A program made the translations under genes and the position numbers. From assembly GCA_900491605.1 (NCBI GenBank), contig UESW01003900.1:2652718-2716717 (forward strand): DNA of 64,000 nucleotides. The letters run 5' to 3'. The first letter of the stretch is position 1; every line of letters begins with the position of its first letter. Source of the stretch: Calamus simplicifolius (Eukaryota; Streptophyta; Magnoliopsida; Arecales; Arecaceae). A model generated the notes under the pieces. It ran no database searches and was not told the origin of the DNA. It worked only from the letters and a program-made list of their open reading frames with translations. Positions 1-10,737 of this stretch are shown in pieces.

Positions 1-362
1 TTCATCTCCTCAAAAGCAACATTGGTTGCATTCTCCACATGGACATAGTTTGGCCCAACTGCATCATGGATTGCTGCTTCGATGCCTTCAGATTCTGAGG
101 ATGAGTCAGAATATTCTACTGCTACATGTCCAAGCTCGCCATGTTTATTCCAAACGATATAAGTTGAGAGGAAACCATAAGTACAAATGTGAGCTTGAAT
201 GGCAGGCAAGGTTTGCATGAGTATATTTACACATTTGCGGCAAGGACATAATGTTTCACCATTTGAATTCAAGCAGTTACGTGCTACGTCTAGGAATTGG
301 ATAACTCCATCCTTGAAACGTTGTGACACACGATTTATTTCGTGAATCCAACTGCGATCCAT
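1..362 (-). CDS. CACTA (En/Spm) transposase, N-terminal transposase-associated domain, partial
   Basis: An open reading frame on the minus strand starts at the ATG at 362-360 and stays open to the left edge (about 120 codons). The start MDRSWIHE, then FLDVARNC, the cysteine pair in CPCRKCVN, and YGFLSTYIVWNKHGE match the zinc-finger-like transposase-associated domain that opens plant CACTA TNPD-type transposases. That domain lies upstream of the catalytic Transposase_21 region, which would be outside this window. The ATG follows a CAG splice-acceptor-like site two bases upstream, which fits an intron in the 5' untranslated region, common in these genes. An acidic serine/glutamate stretch (EYSDSSSESEG) follows the domain. 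No stop codon is visible, so this part could be intact. The likely 5' terminus of the same element is at 2590-3034. Confidence 0.82.
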   Translation of the reverse strand, partial: MDRSWIHEINRVSQRFKDGVIQFLDVARNCLNSNGETLCPCRKCVNILMQTLPAIQAHICTYGFLSTYIVWNKHGELGHVAVEYSDSSSESEGIEAAIHDAVGPNYVHVENATNVAFEEM

Positions 363-407
363 TTCTGCAGGATATCAATCCAACTGAACAATTCAATTAC
401 TAGTTTC

Positions 408-525
408 ATATTTACATGTCATCATATCATCATGTCACCATATCATATTATGACATTATGTCATATTATATCATATCAAAACATATCATATCATGTCAAA
501 ACGTGTCATATCATGTCAGAATATA
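408..525. repeat. Degenerate CATATCAT-type AT-rich tandem repeat
   Basis: CATATCAT, CATGTCA and CATATTATGA motifs recur about a dozen times in roughly 118 bases upstream of the CACTA transposase start. It is a diverged simple-sequence array and no coding sense is evident. Confidence 0.6.
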
Positions 526-1152
526 GCAAACTGTAGGTTGCACAATTTCATATTAAAACAATACACTTGATTTTCTTATCACAATCAAGTAATACATAGT
601 AATGTATTAAAATAACTTGCATATTTACCTGTGTATTAACTAGATACATCTTGGATGCTGCTAATATTTACCATGAGAAAATCATGGCTGATCAATGTCT
701 TGGGATGTTTTGCCTTGATTAAAATCTACCTCAACACCATCAACGTTTTACATCATGTAACTTCTTGTTGTATAGGCAGAAACTTTTCAAATCATTTTCT
801 AGGTGATAGTCATTATTAACAATTGAATTTTCTTCTAGTTATGGTATCCCCATATTGTTGCATACTAACACAGATGCGTACACATATGCATGGTCGAAAT
901 ATAAGTACTCCACTAATGCTTTATAGGAGGGTCTGCTACTCAGACAAGCACACTTTGAGCCCCTAGATAAGTGCCAAGCCTGATTTTTCATCTGGGCTAT
1001 GCTAGTTTAGGTTTCTTTCCTCTCTTTAAACATAGATGTGACTCTTCCGAAGGAGAACAAGCAACGCATCAATGTGGAACAGCATTGCTTAAAGGGTCGA
1101 AAGACATAAGCTTTGTGGGAAGTGGAAGTCAAGGTTTGCAGCCGTATCCAAA
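526..1152. other. Stretch with no recognised feature
   Basis: AT-rich single-copy-looking DNA lies between the CATATCAT array and the poly-C minisatellite. Short ORFs here have no recognisable domain. If the CACTA element spans 1-3034, this would be its 5' leader or promoter region. Confidence 0.4.
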
Positions 1153-2360
1153 TCATCCCTCTAATTGGATCATTAAATTTTAACCTAAACTCTTATAAGT
1201 TAAAACCTAACCTAAACTCTTATAAGTTAAATCCCCCCCCCCCCCCCACAAAGCCACTCAAAGCCACGCTCCCAGGACTGGATCTGCCCCCCCCCCCCCC
1301 CCCCACCCACAAAGCCACTCAAAGCCACGCTCCCAGGACTGGATCTGTTCCCTCCCCCCCCCCCCCCCCCCCACGCACCCACAAAGCCACTCAAAGCCAC
1401 GCTCCCAGGACTGGATCGACTGGATCTGTTCCTCCACCCCCCCCCCCCCCACACCAAAGCCACTCAAAGCCACGACCAAAGCCCCAGCACTGGATCTGGA
1501 CCAAAGCCCCCACGACCAAATCCATGTTCAACTCCCTGAACGGCCTCAGCCCCCTGCTCCCTGTTACGATTCCCCCTGGATCTAATTGGATCAATAAACT
1601 TTAACCTAAACTCTTATAAGTTAAAACCTAACCTAAACTCTTATAAGTTAAATCCCCTCCCCCCCCCCCCTCAAAAGCCACGACCAGCAGCTCTCTGTTC
1701 CCCCCCCCCCCCCCCACCAAAAGCCACGACCAGCTCTCTATTTTTTTCCCCAAGCCTGGATCTGTTCCTCTCCCCCCCCCCCCCCCTCTATTTTTTTCCC
1801 CAAGCCTGGATCTCTCTCCCCCCCCCCACGACCAGCCAAGCCTGGACCAGCCAGACCAGCTCTCTGTTTTTTTCCCCAAGCCTGGATCTGTTCCTCCCCC
1901 GCCCCCAAAAGCCACCAAGCCCTCCCACACCAACGATCTATTCCTCTCCCCCCACACCACCGATCGTTCCTCTCCCCTCCCAAAAGCCACCAAGCCCCCC
2001 ACACCACCGATCTATTCCTCTCCCCCCACACCACCGATCTGTTCCTCCCCCCCCCCACACAAAAGCCACCCCCCCCACACCACCGATCTTTCCTTCTCCC
2101 CCCCCCCCCCCACACACCCGATCCCCCCCTCCAAAAGCCACCAGCCCCACCACCGATCTGTTCCTTCCCCCCCCCCCCCCCCCCCCCCCCCTCCCCCCCC
2201 TCCCCTCCCCTCCAACAGCCACCAAGCCCCACCGATCTGTTCCTTCCCCCCCCCCCCCCCCCCCCACCCAAAAAGCCACCAAGCCCCACCACCGATCACC
2301 GATCTGTTCCTCCCCCCCCCCCCCTCCAAAAGCCATCAAGCCCCCCCACACCTCCCCCCC
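1153..2360. repeat. Poly-C minisatellite with higher-order structure
   Basis: Two related repeat families are punctuated by runs of about 8 to 30 cytosines. From about 1228 to 1500, four units carry AAGCCACTCAAAGCCACG followed by CTCCCAGGACTGGATCTG. From about 1660 to 2345, about a dozen units carry AAAGCCACCAAGCCC and CACCGATCTGTTCCT. The block TTTAACCTAAACTCTTATAA is present at about 1180 and again at about 1600, followed each time by a second CCTAAACTCTTATAAGTTAA, so the array has a higher-order period near 420 bases. The minus strand is correspondingly G-run rich. The glycine-rich or proline-rich ORFs across it are products of the low-complexity sequence, not genes. Confidence 0.85.
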
Positions 2361-2589
2361 AACACAACCACGTCTGGGACCGGAAGTTTATAGTAGAAGA
2401 CTAGGGTTAGGATTGTTTTAAACAAAAACTAGGATAGAAGAAAAACTAGATAACTCGGTTTGGTTAAGAGATGCATACCTGGATCAACGATGATGCCAAT
2501 GAAGTCCTCCTGTCAGGCTGCTTAGAAATAGGGTTTAACCCTTATTCTATCCACGCACTAGCGTAAGGCATAGATAAAAAGAAGAGGTA

Positions 2590-3034
2590 GTTAGGGCGAT
2601 TCTTCTAATAAACTTTTTTTTAATTAATTTTTATTTATATTGGATATTCATTGCAGAAAATAAAAATATTCATTGCTGAATATATTATTTTTATTAATTT
2701 TTTTTAAAAAATAACTTTTGCAATGAATTAAAATTTGTTGCTAATGATCGGAGTTTTAACAATGAATTTATTCATAGCAGAAATAGTAATTCGTTGCTGA
2801 AAGTTTTTGGTGCCAACAATTTTCCGCAAAAATGAATATTATGTGGTGCTAAAACAATCAGCAATGAATATTTTAATCACTACGAAAACTATTCGTTACA
2901 AAAAGTCCTTCCTAATTAATTATGAATTTTCAACAACGAATATTTGTATTCATTGCAAATATCACTTTCATCAATGAATTTTAAAATTCATTGCAAAAAA
3001 ATTCATTGCTGAAAGGCAAAAATCTTAAGTAGGA
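2590..3034 (-). mobile_element. Degenerate CACTA terminus with subterminal repeats
   Basis: About 440 bases contain many copies of ATTCATTGC and its complement GCAATGAAT, in both orientations, as in CACTA subterminal regions. Read on the minus strand from about 3034 the terminus is CCTACTTAAGATTTTTGCC followed by TTTCAGCAATGAAT. This resembles the plant CACTA terminal consensus that begins CACTACAAGAAAAATG. Given its orientation it could be the 5' end of the element whose transposase begins at 362. An opposite terminus is not in the window, so this link is inferred. Confidence 0.5.
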
Positions 3035-3430
3035 GAAGATACCTTATCTTTTTATTTTTTATTTTTTGACTGTGAACGGGGGAGATCAGCTCCCCATTTT
3101 ATTGGAGGAGATATCTTATGATTATGTTGTTCGGATGGTAGAAATAAGAGAATAATTGAGATTTTATATCGTATGAGTAGTAAAATAGTCTCCCTAGTAG
3201 TTACTGAAAAGTTAGCAAAATATGAAGTCCTTATCTCATGAAAATTGGATGGACCGCCTCCACCCACCCCTCTCACTCCTCTGAATAGCTTTTTCTTGAA
3301 CATTTTTTTTTTTGTTCAAGAAAAAAAGGTAAAATTGCTTCTGAAGTAGTTATTAAAAAGTTTGTTAAGCATCAAACTCTTATTTTATGAAAATTGGGAG
3401 AACCACCTTCACAATTTCCTTGCCTACCCA
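3035..3430. repeat. Degenerate direct repeat around a short hairpin
   Basis: The segments near 3170-3285 and 3330-3410 share AGTAGTTATT(G)AAAA, ATGAAAATTGG and a CCGCCTCCAC/ACCACCTTCAC tract, so they look like an old duplication. Between them, CTTTTTCTTGAAC and GTTCAAGAAAAAAAG face each other across a T-run (3288-3327), forming a hairpin. No gene is seen. Confidence 0.35.
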
Positions 3431-3945
3431 AATAGACCTTTTTAATTTCCTTCGATAAAATGGCATACAGACAAATGCTAGGCAATGTATATATTGATAT
3501 ATCAGATATGTAGGTTGATGCTTTTAGCAAAAACGAAGCTAATCATCCCATGCTTCGAGGAATGCTGCTAACCTCCGAAAGTTTTCAAACAAACATTTCT
3601 ACCAAAGTTCTGTAACATAATTAATCCCAAATAATGCCATGGGCTTTTTCAATATCAGAACTCCAATATTTCACAAAGTACTACTACAGTAGTGTAATAA
3701 TTTGGAACTATCAACCATAAACCTACTACAAAAAATTAGAGGTTATAAATAACTTGAAACTATAGATGCTCATTTTGTGCCACAGTATTATGAGTATCAT
3801 CCAAAACTCCATAGAATTAACCACTTTAATTCTAAAAGGAGCCACAATCATTATACAAGCCAATAAAAGAAGCTCAAGCAAAGTAATAATATTTTTAAAA
3901 AAAGAGAGATATCAAAATTATCCATCTTTTGATTAGACTGCCACA
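3431..3945. other. AT-rich stretch with no recognised feature
   Basis: No open frame of interest, repeat or motif was recognised here. Confidence 0.3.
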
Positions 3946-3949
3946 TAAC

Positions 3950-4930
3950 ACGAACAATTAAGATTGGCGTAATATGGTAGATAAAACTAGTCTGGATGAC
4001 CTATTAAGAAAGTTTCAATTGGAGATCTTTGAAAAAGATGTCAACCTATCTAGGATTCCCTTCCTATTTAAGGTACAGACTAATTTTGATAGGACTTTAC
4101 CCTTCTATTTGGAAAGAACTCTTCTTCGCTTCATACAATAATTAAGCTTATCTGTTCAAAAGGAGAATCCACCTCAAGTCATACCTTCTCTGATTGTCTA
4201 TAAAATAGATTGATGCTTTGTAGGTAAACCATTGCAAGCCTTAGCTTTAAAATCTAGCATACTCATCCAAAGGCCTCTAAGTTTCATTATTGCTCAGGCT
4301 GACTTGAATGTCAAAGGATTTCCCTCAAAGAAAAACATCAAGCCTCCTCATGCTCTTTTTTCTCACGTAGATGGATTGATCGGTTAGGAGATGAGCTCTA
4401 CTAAACTAAGCTAAAGTCTGATTCCCCAATTGAAGTGCTTGATCTAATAAAGCATTATAGAGCACGTCTCTCAGCCCACCAATCTACCTTCCTGCGAGAA
4501 AAAAAAGTGCATGAGAGGGCTCAGAGTTTACCTCCAGGGAAAATCCTTTAAGGCTCAAATCAGCTCAAGTAAGGATAAAGCTTATAGCCATCTAGACGAG
4601 CACCCTGAGTTTCAAGGCTAAGGCTTGGAACTGTTTACTTGCGAAGCATAAGGTTGCTTTTATAAACATTCGAAGGAGGCATGATTTGAGCTGGATTCTT
4701 CTTTTGGATAGATTAGATAAGCTTAGTTTAGGCACGAGCTGATGATGAGTTCTTCTCAAATAGGACAATAGAATCCTATCTAAACTGTTCTATATCTTAA
4801 ATAATAAGAGAATCCTGGATAAGTAAGCACTTTTTTGAAGATGTTCAATTTAGACTTCAATAATAGATCATCTAGGCTAGTTTATTCAGCCACATTACTT
4901 TTAATCATGGCTATCCATCTTGCATGGTAA
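3950..4930. repeat. Long imperfect inverted repeat (about 450-500 bp arms)
   Basis: The left arm (about 3950-4415) aligns with the reverse complement of the right arm (about 4450-4930). Matching landmarks in order from the outside are CTAGTCTGGATGACCTATTA against CTAGCCTAGATGATCTATTA, CTATCTAGGATTCCCTTC against TATCCAGGATTCTCTTA, GTAGGTAAACCATTGCAAG against GCAAGTAAACAGTTCCAAG, and CTCATGCTCTTTTTTCTC against CTCATGCACTTTTTTTTCTC. The centre is near 4430. It is either two head-to-head copies of one unrecognised, much-mutated TE segment or a foldback element. A transcript would fold into a long hairpin. Confidence 0.55.
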
Positions 4931-5279
4931 TCCAATTAGCTCAATGACCCTATTTTGGCCACACTAGCATGCTAGGTTAGCTTGGCCCACATCAAGTATA
5001 TATCATAAGCTATCAAATCCAATAGGTTGGATAAATTTATGTCATATGGTGAGGGGATATCCCTTCGTAACATCTTTACTCCAAGAATATAGAAAGAATG
5101 TTTGATAGAATAAATAAAGGATGATAAAGATTTTATCTTATTTTTTTGCATCCAAAGTTGCGAAGGACTATTTCGGCCTCCCTCTATGAGGGATGCATTG
5201 GCATAATTAATATACCATCAACAGTATAAGGTGATCAATTGGCTAATCAAAAGAGAAATGCAATATGTGATTTGGTACT
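4931..5279. other. Stretch with no recognised feature
   Basis: Unique-looking AT-rich sequence lies between the inverted repeat and the LTR remnant. No gene was recognised. Confidence 0.3.
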
Positions 5280-6110
5280 TGTTGCTGCTGAAATCTTGTC
5301 CTCAGACTCGGACGCATTCGGGCTTCGAGATGGGCTTCCTCCTGGGCGGACCTGCAAAACAGTCCTCACACGAGAGGCATTGGGTGTGGTCATCTGCGGA
5401 AGACCATCCGATGCTCAAGTCAGTGGAGATCGACAGTCAACAAAAATGAGAAGAAAGCTCTCGCTGAAGAGTCTCTCCCAGGACTCTGAGCAGAGCGATA
5501 ATGGCGGAAGCAAAGACAGTGAACGAGTGTGTGCATAAGAGATGGCGTACCTGAGGGAATCTGAGGCTGTGGTATTTATAGAGGATCACCTGGTTGCTTG
5601 GGAGCATCGTGGGAACGAAGGCCGTTGAGATCTGAATCCAGTTTGTTATGAGATCGGTAGGATTCGTATCTGGTTAGTTAGAGGATCGACGGCTGGGAGA
5701 GCTTGTTGACATCTCGAGATTTGGTGGGGACATAGGCTCCAGGGCTCTAGGCCACTTTTGGATATGATTCCCGTTTGGAATCTTACTAGTTCAAGCTTTC
5801 CCATGCCGAATTTCGCAGAGGTACAAGTATCGCTCGAGCTAGACCGAGTGATAGAAGAGATCGGCTAGAAGGGCCGGGTGATGGGATGGCTTGGTTAGGA
5901 CCATGAGACGATGGATGATAACTCGGCTCGGGGCCGAGAGACGATAGCTCGGCTCGAGGGGCCGAGAGATGATAGACGATAGCTCGCGCCTTGGGAACCC
6001 TTGGCTCGGTGGGGGCCAGGGCGCTCCGACCTACCGAGATTGATTTATCTTGACAGGTATTGCACAGCGGGTAGGAATCAAGGCTAATCTTAGCCATGAA
6101 TACGATTATT
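5280..6110 (-). mobile_element. Solo LTR or LTR remnant
   Basis: On the minus strand the segment has LTR architecture: a TATA box (TATAAATACC, 5580-5571), a downstream transcribed stretch, the motif TGACTTGAGCATCGGATGGT (about 5424-5405) and an end reading CAGCAGCAACA at about 5290-5280. The LTR at 50473-51717 contains the sister motif TGACTTGAGCGTCGGAGGGT and ends GGCATCAACA, so both belong to related LTR families, probably Ty3/gypsy-like. No PBS or internal coding sequence was found beside it. The upstream boundary near 6110 is uncertain. Short ORFs over it (5231-5538, 5786-6097) are not genes. Confidence 0.5.
5571..5580 (-). promoter_or_regulatory. TATA box of the LTR remnant
   Basis: TATAAATACC on the minus strand lies about 150 bases upstream of the TGACTTGAGC motif, the usual layout of a plant LTR promoter. 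Confidence 0.45.
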
Positions 6111-7080
6111 GATGCATAGCGATTTTATCGCTCAACGGTACTGTCAGATCACCCACTAGCCTGAATCTCAAAATCTCAGTTATGTGTTAATGGAAATGGT
6201 ATTCTCAAACCTTATCAATATATTGAGAAACTTAACTCATAATAAAGGCTGTTACTCCAGCCAAACTTGCTTTCATCCAAACTTGCTTTCTTCCATGATA
6301 ACCATAGTTGAATTTTATGAATTGATCTGATAAAAAGATCGCAACGACCTGGCATCAAGCCCTTACTGTTCCCAGCAGCAGTAAAAAATGGTTTAACTAT
6401 GGATTATAATTTCTTGCATTGCTGTGCCTTCTCTTTAAAAACCCAAATGACCCTTGTCCAATTCGCGTACAAATTACAAAGATACCGATGGTCTGCTAAA
6501 CTTCCATGTTCCACGCCCGTCGGCGGACAACAATTTCATGCCTTCCAAGATTTCTCCCTCAAAGTCACGTTGAGCAAGGTTAACAGTCTTCTGAAATTCG
6601 AACCCCCGCCATGCAACAATGCAACAAGAGTTGATGGATGGGATAAAAGAATGCCTGCCTTTGAAACGACAACCATCCCCACACTGAATCCAACAGCGAA
6701 ACCTATGAGGTTGTTTCCCGTCCGTGGAATCAGACGCTCAAGGTCACCCGGCGGCACTCGGGGTGGATGTCGGTTAGATGAATGTTGTTTTATAATTTTG
6801 CTTATTTCTTTATTATTTTTTACATGAAGTTGATGTAAAATATTAAATCTTGGTACTTGGTGCGAAGAATAGTAATAGCTTGTTGTAGTTTGCTTTTTAT
6901 GGAGAGCATTCGATGTGATTTATTTTAAATTAGATCTCAAACTCAACAACCAGTTTTCCAAATGCTTGGTACATTACCATGCAAGTTTATAGGAGTATAA
7001 GTTGTAGGTAAACTGGGCCAAAACAGAGTGCATGTAATAGATTGTCATTATATCTCAATGCAAGAATGTAATTATGATTA
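6111..7080. other. Intergenic stretch with no recognised gene
   Basis: Two overlapping ORFs on opposite strands (plus 6399-6827, minus 6536-6757) are the longest open frames. Neither contains a domain I recognise, and no codon or splice evidence supports either. The rest is ordinary AT-rich DNA. Confidence 0.35.
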
Positions 7081-7084
7081 AGAA

Positions 7085-7280
7085 TAAGTACATGTGATCC
7101 ACAATAGAAGATTAGGTACGTGTGATCCACTATAGAAGATTAGGTGTTTATTTAATCATGAGATGCATGAGAGTGCCATGCAAATATTGACCATCATCCA
7201 ACCACCGCAGGTGAAGTAAATGTGAATATTGGCCATCAAATATTGACCATCATCCAACCACCGCAGGTGAAGTAAATGCA
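7085..7280. repeat. Two short tandem duplications
   Basis: A roughly 30-base unit (GTGATCCACTATAGAAGATTAGGT) occurs twice at about 7096-7145. A unit of about 55 bases (AATATTGACCATCATCCAAC then CACCGCAGGTGAAGTAAATG) occurs at about 7183-7222 and again at about 7238-7277. Confidence 0.75.
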
Positions 7281-7559
7281 CTCTTGTGGAGTCTTTTCAG
7301 CGTCTCTGAGCACCAAAAGAGACTGGTGGAAAAACATCAACATGTTCGAAGTGAGAGTAAATGTGAAAAATGAAAAGAGTGAAGTAAAAATTGATGAGAG
7401 TCGACGCGGATGAGTGGTTAAATCAGAGAAGTTTGAATTGGTATAAAAGCTTAGGGCTAGCATCAACACCTAACCAAATGACATCACAATAGTTTGGGAC
7501 TATTGGCCATTGGGGACCTTTAGGCATGCAATAGAACTCTACGGTTGATTGCCTGCTTA

Positions 7560-7613
7560 ATTTTTTTTTTTTTTTTTTTGTATATATATACATAGAGAGA
7601 GAGAGAGAGAGAG
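7560..7613. repeat. Compound microsatellite T-run / (TA)n / (GA)n
   Basis: A T-tract of about 19 bases is followed by TATATATATA and about nine GA units. Confidence 0.9.
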
Positions 7614-7619
7614 TTAAGC

Positions 7620-8420
7620 AACATGAAGAAAAGATTTCAAAGAATCATTGCCCTCAAGAGCCCTACTCTTTAAGAAACAAGTCCATGAGTCAAAGGAAAA
7701 AAGCATGCAACTGCCTATGATGAAGCAGACCTAAGAAAATTCTAAAATTTCTCTTTCCAAATATGCTACTAAAGGAAAGAATAAACTGATCTCAAGCTAA
7801 CTGTCAAAGGGTGAAAATAAACCATGTTCTTCAAGTCATTTACAAGTAGTGAAGGTCTCTTGGTTTAAAGAGAAGATGGACACGATCAGCTAAGTAGGTC
7901 TAAAGAGTGGGTAAAGGATCAAAATAAGAAAAGATGAAAGACAGTCTGAGTGCAAGCACCATACAATGGGCATTTCGAGCTGATATCTCAACTTTTTCTT
8001 GTTAGCCTATCTTTAATTTATAGAAGATCCTTAAGGGTAAGCCAAGCAAAACTTTGATCTTATCATACACTGTTGCTTACCAGATAACTTTATGATAGGG
8101 CCAATTTACACCTCCTCCAATAAGGAATTTACAGAACAAGCTTCTAGTATAAGAACTATGTATTGATGGTTTAGAAATAGATAAATCATTATTAGGGAAA
8201 GGTTGGAGGGGGTTTAGGATTTCCTTCAAGTCTATCAATTGAAATTGCTGACTGCTCGGCAACAGTTGAAAAGCTTGATGCACCCTGCTTTCTTTTGTTG
8301 TAAAAGGAAAAAGAAGGACATTAACTTTAACACAAGAGCATAAAGGTTTCAAAAAAGAGAGCTCGGAGAGATATTTTAAGCCAAGGTTCCTTTTAGAATT
8401 TAATAGAGGATCCATCTTCT
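7620..8420 (-). pseudogene. L1-type LINE remnant, reverse-transcriptase zinc-binding (zf-RVT) 3' end
   Basis: Reading the minus strand across frames gives KVIW, then ATVYDKIKVFAWLTLKDLL, then CPLYGACTQTVFHLF, and further on HIWKEKF. These are the usual landmarks of the zinc-binding region near the C-terminus of plant L1-type LINE ORF2: a W-K-x-P-x-K-x-F-x-W-L segment, a C-x2-C...E-x3-H-L-F finger and the WKERN signature. Several stops and frameshifts interrupt it, and one finger cysteine is replaced by tyrosine, so it is dead. The minus ORF at 8077-8415 would be the degraded part upstream. No reverse-transcriptase catalytic motif was seen. Confidence 0.55.
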
Positions 8421-8844
8421 AATTTAAAGAAAGTGTTTCAAAAACTACTTAGATCCTAGATAATATCTTTCTAAATTAGAGAAAGAGAAGGAAAAGCTAT
8501 CCTCAATCTGGTCCAAAACTTTTTTTTTACTATAGTGAGATTGTTTGATCAAAAACTTAAGGAGATGGCTTTTTAAATCCATTTAGCCAATGAGTACAGG
8601 TCTTTGGTTTTAAGGCCATCTTTCTTTTGGTAAGCAGTGAAGTCCTGGTAGCCTATTTGATACAGCTCTTCTGTGCTAGTTAATCTGCTCTCTAGAGTGG
8701 AGGCAGAGTTTTTCTATCCCGGCTTAATACAAGGCTGATCAAAGGGAAGAAAAAAGTTCATGGCTCCCAATAAGCACAGAAATCCAACCATTGGAAGCGC
8801 CGACTTCACACCTATCGGCAGCCAAATCGCTTCTGTGATACGTG
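8421..8844. other. Flank of the copia element, nothing recognised
   Basis: Possible further LINE debris lies directly beside the copia LTR start at 8845. No target-site duplication can be paired with the other side of the element. Confidence 0.3.
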
Positions 8845-8862
8845 TGTTGGTTTTCAAAAAAA

Positions 8863-8923
<61 letters not shown>

Positions 8924-10720
8924 GCGGAAGCATGCGGACCGTTTAACATGCATAAAATTAAAATTGTCATATGAAAGAAAAAATTATCATATAATTTTTC
9001 TAAACATAAAAATCATACCGATATGTTGAGGTCTCGAAGGAAAAGACGTCCCTACCGGATTCGAAGCTATGGATGAAGAATCCCACGGTAGAGTTTACGG
9101 GCCAAGGTACTTCATAAAATACCTGCAAATTAAAACGAAACCAAGCCTTCCTCACCTTTCTCAGATCGGTATCGAATTATGAGAGTGGCTCACTCTTGAT
9201 TTTCTATATTTCTCACTCTGGCGCACATAAAATAAGAGAAAAAGGATGAAAGAAACTTTTATTTTTTTTATCTGAAAGTCCACCTTATGCCATATTTATA
9301 GGCTCTAATGAATCAGAAATTAAATTTAGATAACGTTTATTTGTTACAACATTTAATTTAGATTCTGTTACAATATTTAGATAACGTTTATCTGTTACAA
9401 CATTAATTTTGATCGCATGGGAACAATTCTCAACGTCAACTTCTTGATCATATCAAAGAAAAAGTTATTTTCTTATTTGCAACTAATTTATAAATAATAT
9501 CTAAATTAAATAATAATATCTAATAAATTAAATTTATTATTTATTTTTAATATTTTAATAATCACATTATAAAAATATCAAAAAATAAAATTTCTCTCTC
9601 TCCATCAACTCATAATATGCGCCACTTACAAGAGCAAAATTCTCTTATGTGATGTTCCACAATAACACTTATTATAAAGTAAGAAAAATAAATAATTAAT
9701 CACATTAATTATTCAATCCAAGAGTATTCGATGCGATTAACCTAAGACGGTGTGGGGACCATGGACCCATAATTTCAAGCTCCAATAAACTTGAATAAAC
9801 TCAATTAAAACTCTTTAATTATTTATTCAGTTTATTAATCTCGAAGTTATTCCACTAAAAACTTGAGACTGCACTCTTAAAAATTACAGATTAATTTTAC
9901 TCAAAAACTTGAGTCGTCCACTGATATAATCATTACATGTAATTCAACCCTCCATAATTAGTTCATAATTAGAGCTAGGTGAAATAACCGTTATACCCCT
10001 CTAATTTTCTCTTATTCCTTAAGTACCATTGATTCACTAGTTAAACAGTTAATTTATGATCGAATCATAAATTGTGCGCATAACTATTTAGCCACATAAT
10101 CAACACTTAAGGGAACTAATTTTAAGCTTCTTTTCAAAAGCCATGGATTCCATATCTTTAAATCACATTCCCAGCCCAATGTGTTATTAAACCTCCAAGA
10201 TGTAAGTATTGGGCCCAACATCAAATGAGCTTTAACAAACAAATCAAAAGATCCAATAGCACAATCAAGGAGTCTGTGATTAAATCAGGATTAAGGTTGA
10301 TTTACATATGATCATCTTGTGACATAAATTGAATTCTTTATAACGGTCTTAAATAAAGATTCAAATTATGTCGGTCCAAGTCCTATATAATCTTATTATA
10401 TATAATACCTCCACTAAGTGTCTCTATACAATAATCCGGATAAGATTGTCACATTCAAAATGTTCATGGACCGTATTAGTGATTAGCGATAGAAGATCCT
10501 TACTTCTATCAATCACGGACATATTTAAATATATTAGCTGTAATTTTAATCCTCTTGTATACATTATACTAAAATTACAGCCTCATAATATATTTTTGAT
10601 TTTCATATAAACATTCATCTTTCATATAAACGAGGCAAGATTGAAGAAAAATGCTTCTTTTATTAATTCAAAAAATAAAAAGTATAAATACATCTGATTT
10701 CAAGGGCACTGTTCCTAACA
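8845..10720 (-). repeat. Copia 3' LTR (left copy)
   Basis: This 1876-base LTR is bounded by TGTTGGTTTT at 8845 and CCTAACA at 10720 on the plus strand. It aligns along its length with 15867-17692, for example at the shared TACGGGCCAAGGTACTTCAT and CAATCAAGGAGTCTGTGATT. It contains a compound (TA)n(TG)n microsatellite at 8865-8921. Confidence 0.92.
8865..8921. repeat. (TA)n(TG)n microsatellite inside the LTR
   Basis: About 11 TA units are followed by about 17 TG units. The matching position in the other LTR (15883-15914) has TA units only, so the TG expansion is specific to this copy. Confidence 0.95.
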
Positions 10721-10737
10721 ATCTCCACTTGCCCTAA
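10721..10737 (-). other. Polypurine tract of the copia element
   Basis: On the minus strand the sequence reads TTAGGGCAAGTGGAGAT immediately before the 3' LTR start TGTTAGG. This is the usual plus-strand primer site of plant copia elements. Confidence 0.8.

Noticed and set aside
1113..2351. Several proline-, glycine- and cysteine-rich ORFs on both strands
   Set aside because: They are translations of the poly-C minisatellite, whose composition avoids stops. Frames overlap freely and no domain is present.
6536..6757. Minus ORF of 73 codons with a hydrophobic stretch (FAVGFSVGMVVV)
   Set aside because: No family match, it overlaps a longer ORF on plus, and there is no start or splice context. 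Chance cannot be excluded.
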